This document shows positions 37,459 through 49,295 of a stretch of 64,000 nt of DNA, in pieces. Every line of letters starts with the position of its first letter. The first letter of the stretch is position 1. Under the pieces are notes generated by a model. That model was not told the origin of the DNA. It made no database searches and saw only the letters and a list, made by a program, of their open reading frames with translations. A program made the translations under genes and the position numbers. The stretch is from Culex pipiens pallens (lineage: Eukaryota > Arthropoda > Insecta > Diptera > Culicidae), in contig NC_068938.1 in NCBI RefSeq assembly GCF_016801865.2, positions 27,354,240 through 27,418,239 of the forward strand, in the 5' to 3' direction.

Positions 37459-38961
37459 ATGAATCCCGCTGGACATCCGAGGTCCTCGAAGAGGTTGGCC
37501 AACAAGCGACGCCAGCTGAAGTTGAAGATCCTGCTACTCCAAGAACGACTTTCCACCCTCGAAGAAGACCAGCAATTGCCATCCATGCCGGAGTTCCGGG
37601 TGTTCGCGAAGAACATCGAGCGATTCTACGGTGAGTTAGATCGAGTGCTGCGAGAAATTGAGGATTGCGACAGTTTTGCCGATGAACGAGACGCCCACGA
37701 CATGGAGTGTGCGGCGATTGAGGGGCTACTCCAAGGAGTCAACAACAAGATTGTAGCCCTCAGTCTCGCACTGCTGTCCAAGCCCGTCCAAGCCACTGAA
37801 CAGCAACAAGTCCAGCCTTTAGCAGTCTCGCAGCAGGTTGCCATCCCAACTCCGCTTTTCACGAACGACGCTCGTGGTGAAGGAGAGTGTACTGGTGACT
37901 GCGATGTTCCGGAGAGAACCGACCTAGCTGCAGCTGATGCTAAGGTATGTGCCCCTATTCAACTCCTCTCGAGCCCATCCAACGCAACCACAGAGCGTGG
38001 CGACCCGTTGTGCACGCGGTGCAACGGTTGCCACTTGAGTACCGACTGCTTTGTACCCAGTGAAGTACCTCTCGGACAGAGTCACGAGACGAACTCCAAC
38101 CTGAAAGCCTTCCAAAGCATGCCAGACAGTCCCGCCGAACCTGAAGTGGTTCAACACGAAGCCTCGACAAGAGTTCGAGGTGACGTCGACATGTCCGGCG
38201 ATTCGGGCGTACCTCCTACGCTGCGGTCAGAAGAGCGGATACGCGGTGACCTCGACGTTGGCTGGTGTCAGCCAGTGGAACTTGGTTCACTGCTACCAGC
38301 CGACGCAGAACGAGAAGACGCCAAGTCCGATGACCCAAGGCAGGGGACAGCTGGACTGGTAGACGAAGATCGCGATATCGCCACGAACCAGGCAGTGAAG
38401 GACGAGGACGCTCGATCACTGCAACCAGCCGAAGCCGACGAAGTGAACGACGAGGACCGTTCGCTTCCGATCAATGCACAGCCCGTTTGCACATCACCAG
38501 CCGTCCAAGAGGACGCAGCCACAAAGCCAAGCCACAAGAGTGAGACGTACAGCTGCCAGCTATACAACGCCAACGTCGCACGATCGACTGATCGTGTCCG
38601 TGCAGCCAGAAAGTTTACGGAGAAGCTGCTGCAGTCCGTGATCTTCACCAACAACGAGAAGCAGTCCCGTTTGGTTTGGGACCCGGGATTGCAGCTGAGC
38701 TCTGCCTCCCGCTCAACCATTCGACCAACCGAAGAACACCACCAGATGGCAGCAAGCTCGGGACGAAGCATGCGCATCTGGTCCGAGATCCTTAACCACC
38801 AACGAATTCCAGCGTGGCCAGCGGCCGATTCTCTTCTAGCGGGATTGATGTTAGAAGCCGAGCCTTCAACCCGGGGGGAGAATGTTCGGCCGATGCCGAA
38901 GATTTCACCAAGAAATTCGCAGTTTGAAGCAGTGTGCGCAACCCCACCCCTGCGCCACTGA
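37459..38961 (+). CDS. Gag-like protein of the non-autonomous LTR element
   Basis: 500 residues from the ATG at 37459; the frame ends 79 bases inside the 3' LTR. Residues 10-110 form a basic then helical/coiled segment (NKRRQLKLKILLLQERL, VLREIEDCD) resembling the N-terminus of Bel/Pao Gag. C185, C188, H192 and C197 form a compact CX2CX3HX4C knuckle, one residue shorter than the classical CCHC spacing. The rest (200-420) is acidic and low-complexity, rich in Asp, Glu and Pro. No protease, RT or integrase motifs. The open 1.5-kb frame suggests retained function, perhaps particle formation using enzymes in trans. The assignment rests on architecture; sequence similarity is modest. Confidence 0.75.
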   Translation: MNPAGHPRSSKRLANKRRQLKLKILLLQERLSTLEEDQQLPSMPEFRVFAKNIERFYGELDRVLREIEDCDSFADERDAHDMECAAIEGLLQGVNNKIVALSLALLSKPVQATEQQQVQPLAVSQQVAIPTPLFTNDARGEGECTGDCDVPERTDLAAADAKVCAPIQLLSSPSNATTERGDPLCTRCNGCHLSTDCFVPSEVPLGQSHETNSNLKAFQSMPDSPAEPEVVQHEASTRVRGDVDMSGDSGVPPTLRSEERIRGDLDVGWCQPVELGSLLPADAEREDAKSDDPRQGTAGLVDEDRDIATNQAVKDEDARSLQPAEADEVNDEDRSLPINAQPVCTSPAVQEDAATKPSHKSETYSCQLYNANVARSTDRVRAARKFTEKLLQSVIFTNNEKQSRLVWDPGLQLSSASRSTIRPTEEHHQMAASSGRSMRIWSEILNHQRIPAWPAADSLLAGLMLEAEPSTRGENVRPMPKISPRNSQFEAVCATPPLRH

Positions 38962-39254
38962 CAGAACGGCGCTGCCAACTTGACAGAACAACAACAACGG
39001 CGCGACGACGAGAGTTCGCGCGCAACGAACACGAAAACCGAACGGAAAGTGCGCGCCAAAGCAAGTCGCACGAAGGATCGCGTAGAGAACAGATCGTAAT
39101 CCTGTAAATATCATCGGAAATACAAGTTTAGTGCTAGTGAAAAACTGTGTTTTCGTCCCGGAATTGAACTCCCAAAAGAAGCTTGAGTTTTTACAGTCCG
39201 CTCAAGTTGAAGGACAGTCCACCTTGTCCAAAACCGTTGCCAGGAGCCGCAACA
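38883..39254 (+). repeat. 3' LTR
   Basis: Direct copy of 36103-36474, preceded by the polypurine tract. Confidence 0.95.
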
Positions 39255-39259
39255 ATTAC

Positions 39260-40380
39260 AACAAAAACTGAAAACAACACTTTTTAAACAAATTTAAATC
39301 AATCATTCAATCCGACCTGTATGCCCACATCAGAATCTGCTTATCCATCAGTTGGTCAACTGCGATGTGGTTTGATTTTAATTTTTCAACTCTCGCAATG
39401 CAGCAGCTGTGGTCGGTGTCGCTTATCACATGCCAATTATGTGTGTGTGTGTGAAATACACTGACCATTCCTCCTGCTACCCACATTACCATCTTTTCCC
39501 TCCCACCCCCTGCTTGTGCTGCTGTTGTGACCACAATACCTGGCCAATCACACTAACCCGAGAGGCCAACCGGACGCTCAACGTGGGTTGTTGAAAAAAT
39601 AGATGCGGATTTTTTGCTTTTGTTTGCAACTTTAAATTGGCTTTTTTTATTCTGAAATTTCATGAAATACGCACCCAAAAAAAACGGTAGGTAATCGAAT
39701 TCGGTCGCAACCTTTTGTCACACGTCAAATTTGTGGAAAATTGGAAAACTGATACGAGAAAAAAAACATGTTTTGTTCTCCGGTGCCTACCACACAGCCT
39801 TCATTCCGGCGGTGTGGAAAATGCCCCGCGTAAGCTTATCAAGACCATTTCCATTCTATAATGATCGTCGTTCGTCCTTATGCTTGCTGAGGTAGGTCCT
39901 GCCGGGATGAACTCTAGTGAACGACGAACGACGAGCGACGGTTGGTTGGTGGTCCCGATTTAATCGCTTCGCTCGCTGATTTCTGTGTTTTACGATTCGT
40001 TGCGTTGCAATCCTCCGGGCTCGGGAGCAGAATCCCTGGTGGTGCATGAAGTATCCAGAGCAGTCTAAGGGCAGTGTTGCTGGTCCTGCTTGTTACCAAG
40101 GCGGTTATCGATGGGAATTCCAATAATAATGAATAATTAATAAAAATTGACATTGTTGATCGGACCATTAGTTGCTGAGATATCGAAGTAAGAAATTGGT
40201 GGGTTGTTTGGGTGAGACATAGAAAACTTCAATTTTCCTGTTTTTAAACCTTTGCATGGCAATATCTCAGCAACTAAGGTTCGTATCAACAAAGTTCAAA
40301 AAAGCAAAATATAGAGAATTTTCTCAGCTCTTCAAAAATAGTATTTTCAAACGTGTGCAAACAAAAAAATCAAATCAAAT
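39260..40380. other. Intergenic DNA
   Basis: No gene recognised. About 40140-40330 contains blocks of the palindromic element family (TTGCTGAGATATCG, AATATCTCAGCAACTAAGG) in inverted arrangement. Confidence 0.5.
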
Positions 40381-40776
40381 TATTCGCTCTACAGCATTGC
40401 CTTGGCGTTCTCGATTGCGAGATTCCTACTCAAAACTAGGTGTCGGAAGGCTTGATTGTTGAGGCAATTGCAAACCTCTTTTTACACCTTAGCTTCCATC
40501 CACCCCGGGATTCGAACTGACGACCTTTGGATTGTGAGTCCAACTGGCTACCAGCGACTCCACCGAGACAGGACCCAGAAAGACGACTCCTACACCTGGA
40601 CTGAGCTAACGACCTAATCACTAGGTTAAACCGGGACCAACATTTACTTCCCTGTCCGACGGAAGGCGTGATCAGTCAAATCTCGTCTCAAAATTTGCCA
40701 CCGGGACCTTCTGGGATCAAACCCAGGCCGACTGGGTGAGAGGCAACCACGTTTACCCCTACTCCACGGTCCCGGC
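40381..40776 (-). mobile_element. SINE with two tRNA-like regions
   Basis: Minus strand: a first tRNA-like region from about 40774 (GGGACCGTGGAGTAGGGG; B box GGTTTGATCCC; closing GGTCCC) and a second near 40492-40570 (CGGTGGAGTCGCTGGTAGCC; B box AGTTCGAATCC). Between them is a body with TTGGTCCCGGTTT shared with the SINE at 34540-34754. The 3' tail begins near AACGCCAAGGCAATGCTG. Twin SINEs of Culex pipiens also have two tRNA regions but with a short spacer; the spacer here is longer. Target duplications are not clear. Confidence 0.75.
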
Positions 40777-40812
40777 AAAAAATGTGCACCAATTAAAAAA
40801 ATAAAAACTGTT

Positions 40813-42020
40813 ACTATTTTCAAAAAAAGTTACCTGAAAATGGCTTTAACTTGAAAACGGTGCACTTTATCATAATTTCACTAAAGCACTTTTTGATTGC
40901 AAATTTGATTTCACATCGAAAAATGAAGTTGAAAATTTTTTTCGACCATTGTTTCGATTTTTTGAAAAAATCAGTATTGATTCAAAAATTCATAACTCAG
41001 TCAAAGATTTTTTGCACAACCTGGAAATTTCTGAAAAGTTGGAATTTTATGTCCCCTAAAACATATCAAAAAATAAAAGTAGCATTTTTTCAAATCAAGT
41101 TTTAGGGACAAAAAGATAAATAAAAAAAATCACCAAATTTTTTTTACCGTGTATCATTTTTTTTCAGAGTAATTCCTTCAAAAGATACAGATTTTTGAAT
41201 TTTCATGCATCATTTATATATGGACAGCTACCAAATTTGTATGCAAAATTATATGGACAAACTAATGATGCAAAATGGCTTCTTTGGGCATACCGAAAGC
41301 ACCAAAAAAGTTTCAGTCGGAATAAAACATACAAAAAAATTTTGCAGCGCTTCGGTGTGTTGTGGTTGATGTTTGCTGGTTCGATGAATGTGGTTCTGCC
41401 GAGAGCAACCACTGTGTGATCCGGAAAAATTTGATGTCCCGAGGAGAAATCGGGCCAATTTTTTTATTTTTACTTGATTATGACTTTTTTTTATTTATGA
41501 ATGAAAATTCTTCTTTTGTGGAGTTTAAGTCCAACAAAATGATCAGTAATATAATTGCTAACTCAAAATTTCGAGTTTAATCAAGGTTTATCTCATAATT
41601 CTCGGGTTCCAGACCAGCAATATTGATGCGGAACCGATTTGCGAACGGATGATGATTTGTTTCCCCTGGGAATGCACAACCCACACTGCTTGGGGCAGGA
41701 ATATATCGCGACCGATTTCCGAGTCCAACTGAAGTTGATCCGGTGAAATGTAAACACAATGTTGAATCGACAGAGTTGAGCGGTTGGCTTGTTTTTTATG
41801 AATTTTCGTTGAACTTCTTGCATTTAAACAAAATTTATTCAAAGTTATGAATAATACTATTTAAATCCAGTTTTGCCAAAAATGCTCACAGTGGCATAGC
41901 AAAATATTTCAATGAAAATATTTGGCTTCCAGCCAAAAGAAACTGAAAGATCACAAAATGAAATGGAAATTGGATTTTCCGAATTTTGTAAAGTTTTGAT
42001 CTAATTTTATCAAAAGCATC
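40813..42020. repeat. Tandem duplication, unit 1 (1208 bp)
   Basis: Segment A (40813-41339) and segment B (41340-42020) are directly joined. A recurs at 42021-42548 and B at 44271-44955, nearly identical. A is part of a palindromic-element right arm; B is unrelated and contains short minus-strand ORFs preserved in both copies. Confidence 0.85.
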
Positions 42021-44955
42021 ACTATTTTCAAAAAAAGTTACCTGAAAATGGCTTTAACTTGAAAACGGTGCACTTTATCATAATTTCACTAAAGCACTTT
42101 TTGATTGCAAATTTGATTTCACATCGAAAAATGAAGTTGAAATTTTTTTTCGACCATTGTTTCGATTTTTTGAAAAAATCAGTATTGATTCAAAAATTCA
42201 TAACTCAGGCAAAGATTTTTTGCACAACCTGGAAATTTCTGAAAAGTTGGAATTTTATGTCCCCTAAAACATATCAAAAAATAAAAGTAGCATTTTTTTC
42301 AAATCAAGTTTTAGGGACAAAAAGATAAATAAAAAAAATCACCAAATTTTTTTTTACCGTGTATCATTTTTTTCAGAGTAATTCCTTCAAAAGATACAGA
42401 TTTTTGAATTTTCATGCATCATTTATATATGGACAGCTACCAAATTTGTATGCAAAATTATATGGACAAACTAATGATGCAAAATGGCTTCTTTGGGCAT
42501 ACCGAAAGCACCAAAAAAGTTTCAGTCGGAATAAAACATACAAAAAAAACCGAATGACCGAAATCTGAGAGAATTGCTCGTATGTAACTAAGGCAAATTT
42601 ATATTCAATCTCAAAAATTTAAAATCACCTGATTTTAGCCCAGAAACAATCAGTCAAATTTGAAGGGAATTCTTAGCATTTTTTACTTAAAAACTGTACG
42701 TACAGATATCATCTCAATTCGACCTGGAGCTTGTAGGTCTTTAAATGACTTGATTGTGTCATAGTTTTTTTCGCAGGAGAGGACTCCTATTAAAATTGTA
42801 TGAACATAATTTTATAAATTCGAATTACTGAGCCAATTTCAAATTTGAAAAATTTATGAAAAGTTATTTTTATAAAACAGATTCTTATTTTTTTTTAATT
42901 TAATTTTCTAAAGAGATGAAAATCAGCTTAAATATAAAGAGCTCAAATAAATCCGGCTTTGCTCAAAAATTTAGACTAACGCATTTGCTCAACTTTCGTT
43001 GCAAAATAGCAGCACTGATTACGCTCCCCAAACACCGCAAAATTTGCAACCGAAGCCGCGATGAGCATTTTATTTTAATTCCTGCTAAATTTAGGACCAA
43101 CGATTCCACAAACAGAGACAGGAGAGCCTATCACTCGCAGCCATACAATCCCAATAGCAGACCACCAGTGTCATTGGAGGACCCCTCGATGCAGCCGATG
43201 CCAACTGATTAGCATGCAAATGGGATACCACGGCGGATGATGGTGACACCTCGCCGCGTGTGTGTTTTTTGCCATTTTGGGGGGCGAGCTATCCATTACA
43301 GATCCATGTCACTGTGCCCGGATGGTCGATACTGTTCGGTCTGCGCGTGACCTGCTGGATCATTACGACCAGATTGACCCGCATGAGAAGAGAGGGGTTT
43401 ATTTTGAAAGTGTCACCCAATTTGTTACAATTCCAGTTAAAAACACTGAAAAAAGTTTTCTGATAAGAATCACAACTTTTCTGCATTGAATGACGAAAAA
43501 ACTCAATTAAACCGCTTCATCAAATCCAATTTTTATTCCTAGTCATTGTCCGGAAAAATACCGGGCCGGACCGTTCATCAAACCAAGCGATGTGGACGAT
43601 ATCGCTGATTTATTCCCAAATGGCCAATATTTTCATCCACGGTGCCTCTCTCACACGAGCTGTGGGCGTAAATTCCCCGTTGGCCACAGATTCTAATCCT
43701 GGACCCTTCAACGCAGCCAATTTTCCTTCCAATAGCCACTGGACACTGGCCCCTCGATGGTTGGATGGTAGGACAAGATCTATTGCCGGCAATGAACGAG
43801 CTTTGGTGCCCGAGTCGGTGTGTCCTCGTTGAAGGTTGGATGCGAACTCTGTACAGCAAAGTATCAGACGCAGCTTTCCCTTATCGCTTACACATATCGT
43901 GTGGCACTCAATAAACTATTATGTACAACTATTTCTGCAATTTTTCAACCCACTGACAGTGAGGGTGACAGTGTGCACACTCGGTGTGTTGAGAAATGGT
44001 CAAAATTAATAAAAAAAAATTAAAAAAAGTTCCATATTCAAGTTCATGTAAGGAAAACAAACCTCAGCTGGATTATCATCAAAGACCAGCATGACTAATA
44101 TCCAAACTAGAGGTACCAGTATCCGAAGCTGACATCCAATACCGTAGATAGTCATCATTTTATTTCCCTTACAATGCACAAACTATCCATCCGTGTTAGG
44201 GAGAGATAGAGTGTAACAGATCCGCCCGGGTCCCTAGCCTGGCATGGTGACATCCTTCCGATGCGGGACCTTTTGCAGCGCTTCGGTGTGTTGTGGTTGA
44301 TGTTTGCTGGTTCGATAAATGTGGTTCTGCCGAGAGCAACCACTGTGTGATCCGGAAAAATTTGGTGTCCCGAGAAGAAAACGGGCCAATTTTTTATTAT
44401 TTTTAATTGATTATGACTTTTTTTATTTATGAATGAAAATTCTTCTTTTGTGCAGTTTAAGTCCAACAAAATGATCAGTAATATAATTGCTAACTCAAAA
44501 TTTCGAGTTTAATCAAGGTTTATCTCATAATTCTCGGGTTCCAGACCAGCAATATTGATGCGGAACCGATTTGCGAACGGATGATGATTTGTTTCCCCTG
44601 GGAATGCACAACCCACACTGCTTGGGGCAGGAATATATCGCGACCGATTTCCGAGTCCAACTGAAGTTGATCCGGTGAAATGTAAACACAATGTTGAATC
44701 GACAGAGTTGAGCGGTTGGCTTGTTTTTTTTATGAATTTTCGTTGAACTTCTTGCATTTAAACAAAATTTATTCAAAGTTATGAAAAATACTATTTAAAT
44801 CCAGTTTTGCCAAAAATGCTCACAGTGGCATAGCAAAATATTTCAATGAAAATATTTGGCTTCCAGCCAAAAGAAACTGAAAGATCACAAAATGAAATGG
44901 AAATTGGATTTTCCGAATTTTGTAAAGTTTTGATCTAATTTAATCAAAAGCATCA
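42021..44955. repeat. Tandem duplication, unit 2 with 1.7-kb extra segment
   Basis: Same A (42021-42548) and B (44271-44955) segments as unit 1, separated by about 1.72 kb (42549-44270) absent from unit 1. The extra segment starts with the true end of the palindromic element (CCGAATGACCG...GAATTGCTC, ending 42579), so unit 2 is the ancestral arrangement at that junction and unit 1 carries a deletion. No gene is recognised in the extra segment. Confidence 0.8.
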
Positions 44956-45576
44956 GAGCAAACCCTCAAAAATCCTGTTCTTAAAATTGAGCCAAAGTCA
45001 CAATATTAGATTTTTGATCTTGATTTTTGTATTTTATAATTTAGCTTAAACTCTATTGGTTTTTCACTATGACCAAAGAAGCCATTTTGTGTCATTGGTT
45101 CACCCATACAAGTCTCCAAACAATTTTGACAGCTGTTCATGCAAAAATGGTACGTAAATATTCGAAAATCTGTAACTTTGGAAGGAATTTTCGGATCGAT
45201 TTGGTGTCTTCGGCAAAGTTGTAGGTATTGAAAAAAGGGTACACGGAAAAATAAACCGATTTTTAAATTTACTTTTTTTTACAAAAAATCGATTATTTTA
45301 AATCCGTATTTTGAATATTTTCGATTATTTTATTTGGTTTATGGGACAACTGCCATTTTTGAGTCATAGAGAAAAAAATCGCCGACGAGTTTTGATTTTT
45401 TGTTAAATTAAATATACAATCGAAAAGTACAGAACATACTTTTGATAACAGCCACCGTTTTCAAGATATAGCAACTCAAAGGTTAATTTTAACTGAAAAA
45501 ATCCCGTTTTCGTTTTTTAATGGTGTCCATGATTGTTCATTCCTGAACATATTTTTTTCGAAAAGTATAGAATTTT

Positions 45577-46531
45577 TGCCTTCCTCACGTTACTGAGGAA
45601 AGGCTATAAAATCACTCGAAAAATGAACTTCTCAATTAGACCTCCTAGACCCACCTTCATGTATACCTATCGACTCAGAATCAAATTCTGAGCAAATGTC
45701 TGTGTGTGTGGTGGGATGTTGATCAAAAAATTGTCACTCGATTATCTCGACATTGGCTGAACCGATTTTGTCCGTTTTGGCATCATTCTATCCGTCTTGA
45801 GGTCCCATAAGTCGCTATTAAAAATTATGCAGTTTAGTTAAGTACTTCAAAAGTTATGCTAAAAAAACGATTTTAGCAAAAGTCCGGGAGATTGTAAAAA
45901 GGGTGGTTTTTGTAAGAAAACCCGTCATGCTATACATTTTCAGAAAGGTATTCAAAAGACCTTTCCAACGCGTTCAAGACATTGAAGTTCCGACCATCCT
46001 ATCAAAAGTTATAAGCACTTAAGTGTTATTTAAGCACTTTTTCGAGGCCGGATCTCAGATATTTTGATGAAAATGCTGTCCGGATCTCTCATGCGACCTA
46101 TCGTTGGATAGGTATTCAAAAGACCTTTCCAACGCGTCCAAAAAATTGAAGATCTGACAACCCTATCCAAAGTTATAAGCACTTCAGAGTTATTTATGTA
46201 CTTTTTGGAGGCTGGATCTCAGATTTTTTAAGGGCAATGCTGTCCGGATCTCTCAACGCGTCCAAAAAATTGAAGATCTTACAACCCTATCGAAAGTTAT
46301 AAGCACTTCAGAGTTATTTATGTACTTTTTGGAGGCCGGATCTCAGATATGTTGATGAAAATGCTGTCCGGATCTCTCATGCGGCCTATCGTTGGATAGG
46401 TATTCAAAAGACCTTTCTAACGCGTCCAAAACATTGAAGATCTGACAACCCTATAAAAAGTTATAAGCACTTAAGTGTTATTTACGAACTTTTTTGCATT
46501 TTGGATAGCACCCTTTAAATTTGAGGAAGGC
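45577..46531. mobile_element. Repeat element with GCCTTCCTCA inverted ends
   Basis: Starts TTGCCTTCCTCACGTTACTG and ends near AATTTGAGGAAGGC, so the outer ten bases are inverted. The interior holds no ORF of note and a short tandem array at 45950-46490. It is inserted in a palindromic element whose halves continue on both sides. Confidence 0.65.
45950..46490. repeat. Tandem array, about 164-bp period
   Basis: GGATCTCAGAT recurs at about 46050, 46214 and 46338, with GTTATAAGCACTT and AATGCTGTCCGGATCTCTC in each unit. Spacings are 164 and 124; the shorter unit lacks the TATCGTTGGATAGGTATTC block. A partial unit precedes the first. Confidence 0.8.
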
Positions 46532-46960
46532 GCCAACCACTTAAGGGTGGATTAAGTAACGTTTTTTAATAAAACTAGCTCAGAAACAATGAAACTTGGA
46601 CCTCTAGTTGCAAAAATACAGTGAATAAAATACAAACAAACAAGAAAACAAGAAGTTTTTTAAGTCTCAACTAAGCATGTCCTTTTTTTTTTAATGCCAA
46701 TAACTCAGCAAATAATGGTCCAATTTTCAATGCTTAAAAATAAAAAACTTGTGAAATTTTATGATCTTTTCGAAAAAAATATTTTGAGAATTTGACTAAC
46801 ATTTGAAATATTTTTTTTTTTACTATTTTTTCTGAATAGTCCACGTCATACCTACAACTTTGCCGAAGACACCAATTCGATTTGAAAATTCATTCAAAGT
46901 ATTGGTCTTAAAATATTCTCAACTAAAAGATTCTTTTAAAAACTTAAAGAAGTTTGAAAA

Positions 46961-48453
46961 ACTGTTTATTAAAAAATTTGTTCTACTTACTCCGCCTATA
47001 GGCGGAGAGGATTAATTAATCGGTAATGGTAATCCAAAAATGGGTGCGTTCGACAGTTACCTCATTAATCTCAAACGCTTTTACCTCAATTCCATGCATG
47101 AAAACCCCTACGCTAAATCTCCTCTGTGCCATTCCGCCAGAATTCATCACTTTGAAACCGTTGATTTAACCCATCAACTCGTTGACCAGACCACCTTGAA
47201 TAATTGGCCTTACTACCGCCACCATGACCACCACACCACCGCTCTTAAACCGGACAATCCGCTTGGGGAAAATTCCACCGGAAATGGATGACGTGACCAT
47301 GTTTCGCCACTTGCGTCCCCGCCCCCAATAGGCTTAACGCTGAAAAACGACGTCCGAAAAACCGGGGGGCTTTTCCACCACTTACCCCCTTTTTTCCGCG
47401 AAAATCAAAATCGTATTATTGCCAATTTACGGTTATTATCCGTCGCGGAAAATTCGCCCAAAACCGACCTCCAGACCAGACCAGAACCCGGCCCGCGGGG
47501 CACATGTTTATGGTCATGTTTTCCGCGTGGCACGAGGATTTCCTGCGCTTTTCCCTTGTCGTTTGGGACACTTTTTGTGGCACTTTTTCCACACACACAC
47601 TCACGTGGAATGACCAACAACGAAAAAAGCTGTAAGCTTATTGGGCTGATTTCCAGTGTCAAAGGCCTTTTGGGAAAACGTTTTTTTTTTGTCCCTCTAT
47701 TCGAGGTGAAAAACTGTTCGACCTCCTAGGGGCGTTTTCCCAATGACGACAGGTTGTTAAAATTTCATGAAACAATTCTCCTTCGTTTTCGGTTTTCTCG
47801 ATGATTCCCACCCCTTTGTGTTATTGGGCTCCGAATTCCACAACGTGCCAAATTATTTAGACCCAAATGAGGGCAGTTTTCGTTGTGTGTTGCGGTTACG
47901 ATTTTTTAACCTTCGCTCGCAAGACGTTTTGGGAAATCGATTTTACGACGCGTAAACTCGTTCTCCTCTCGAAATAGATCGTAAAATGAAGACTAAAGTT
48001 TTGCCTTTTTTTCGCTCATCCCATTCTAGATTCAAGGGAAAACCACATTCGACAGGTCCCAGCGTCGTTAGGGTCAGTGTCGGCCGGGCAACGGGTTCGG
48101 GCTAAATGGTCAAATGGGAAAAATGTTGTTTAAAAATTAAAAACATGAGCGGACAGTGAGTGCTGGCAGTTTGACCGATTTGCATTATTTAGCAGGGAGT
48201 AGCGGTTACGGTGGGGTTGGCCGGTAATGAGCTACTAAAAAGAAAGTGGTAAGTTTTATAAGGGAGGGAGCGTGAATTATTTATAATTTGACAGTTTTTG
48301 AACAAAAAATACATTATCGGCTAAATTGCAAGCCAGAAATATTGTTTTGTACCTGAAGTCTTTTTTTGATGCTTTTATAGAATCATTACAAATGTTATAC
48401 AAATTTATGTTTAAATATATTTACATATCCCATTCCCCAGAATAAACCATTTT
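46961..48453. other. Intergenic DNA
   Basis: 47040-48250 is less AT-rich, with short ORFs on both strands but no recognisable protein. Confidence 0.5.
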
Positions 48454-48457
48454 CCAG

Positions 48458-49295
48458 TGTATCGCGCCGTCCACCTGATATCCTTCAAACACTGGAATTT
48501 CTTTTTTACGTCTTGAGTGAAAACGCGGGCACGATCACTTTTCCTAACTTTTTATTGAGAAAGTTTAACGAGTTACAAAAAGTCAAACACCAAAACTGAC
48601 ACTAAACTACTGAACTGAGAACACTGGGATTACCGAGAATTAACTGAGGGCAAAATTTGAACTACATACTGTGACTAACTTAACACCGAACTGAACTCCG
48701 AACTAAACTACATACTGAATACTGAACTCCGATCGAGATTTTTGATCGCCTTTTATAGTGTCCTCTTCGTTCATTTGAGGACTTTGAAGATCCCCATAAT
48801 TCCTGGAATCTTTTGGGTTCGGATTTTCTTGCCGAGACCTTCTGACCAATCAATTAGCGGGTGAGGTAATTATCCCCTCCATGTCCTAATTGATTGGTCA
48901 ACGAGTCAAAACCCGAAGTGTCGCATATTGTCCTTCTTCTCCCTTTCTCTATCTCTCTCTCTCCCTCTGGCATAAGCAAGTGAATTAGATTCGTTCTCCT
49001 ATCGGCTAACGCATGGGCCATCTGTTTTTGGCGCGTGTGAAAACCCGAGCGCACAAACGACATCGCCTCAGCCGGCCCTTCGTTTGATCTTGAAAAGAGA
49101 ACTGTGAAGTTATGCTAACTGGGCCAAGTTCCCCTGGGGGTAATTTGGCTGTAGACTAATTATGATTTGAGCGACTTCACGGTTCTCTTTAATTTCACCA
49201 CTGGATGAAATCTCCTCATCATGGATCAAAGTCCAATCGCACATTATTGCGTCGGGGATTTCATCTAAGGTGAAAAAAAGATGTGGGTCGCTACA
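48458..49295 (-). repeat. 3' LTR of the gypsy-type element
   Basis: 838 bp, on the minus strand TGTAGCGACC...GCGCGATACA. It contains TATAAAAGG (48757-48749) and AATAAA (48556-48551). Confidence 0.95.
48551..48556 (-). terminator. LTR polyadenylation signal
   Basis: AATAAA on the minus strand in the 3' LTR, downstream of the TATA box and presumed start. Confidence 0.55.

Larger units (their letters stand above)
36103..39254 (+). mobile_element. Complete non-autonomous LTR retrotransposon (Bel/Pao-like)
   Basis: 3152 bp with two LTRs of 372 bp (TG...CA) that I read as identical, flanked by the 5-bp duplication ATTAC (36098-36102, 39255-39259). A putative primer binding site starts just after the 5' LTR (TTTGGTCCATTCGAACCGG), and a polypurine tract (CGGGGGGAGAA) directly precedes the 3' LTR. 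The 2.4-kb interior has a 984-base leader and one gag-like ORF. Protease, reverse transcriptase and integrase are absent. The 5-bp duplication and Gag type favour Bel/Pao. Identical LTRs indicate a recent insertion, presumably mobilised by a related complete element. Confidence 0.92.
44956..46960. mobile_element. Palindromic element, diverged copy with nested insertion
   Basis: Blocks of the family occur on both sides: CATTGGTTCACCCATACAAG near 45100 and TGGTGTCTTCGGCAAAGTTG near 45203, then TAACTCAGCAAATAATGGTC near 46700 and ACCTACAACTTTGCCGAAGA near 46853. A separate repeat (45577-46531) splits it. Confidence 0.6.

Noticed and set aside
38268..39071. 267-codon minus-strand ORF over the LTR element
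   Set aside because: Antisense to the Gag-like ORF and LTR; low-complexity Ser/Arg composition.
40000..40130. TGAGGTAGG as a possible let-7-like seed
   Set aside because: Match stops after nine bases and no hairpin is evident.
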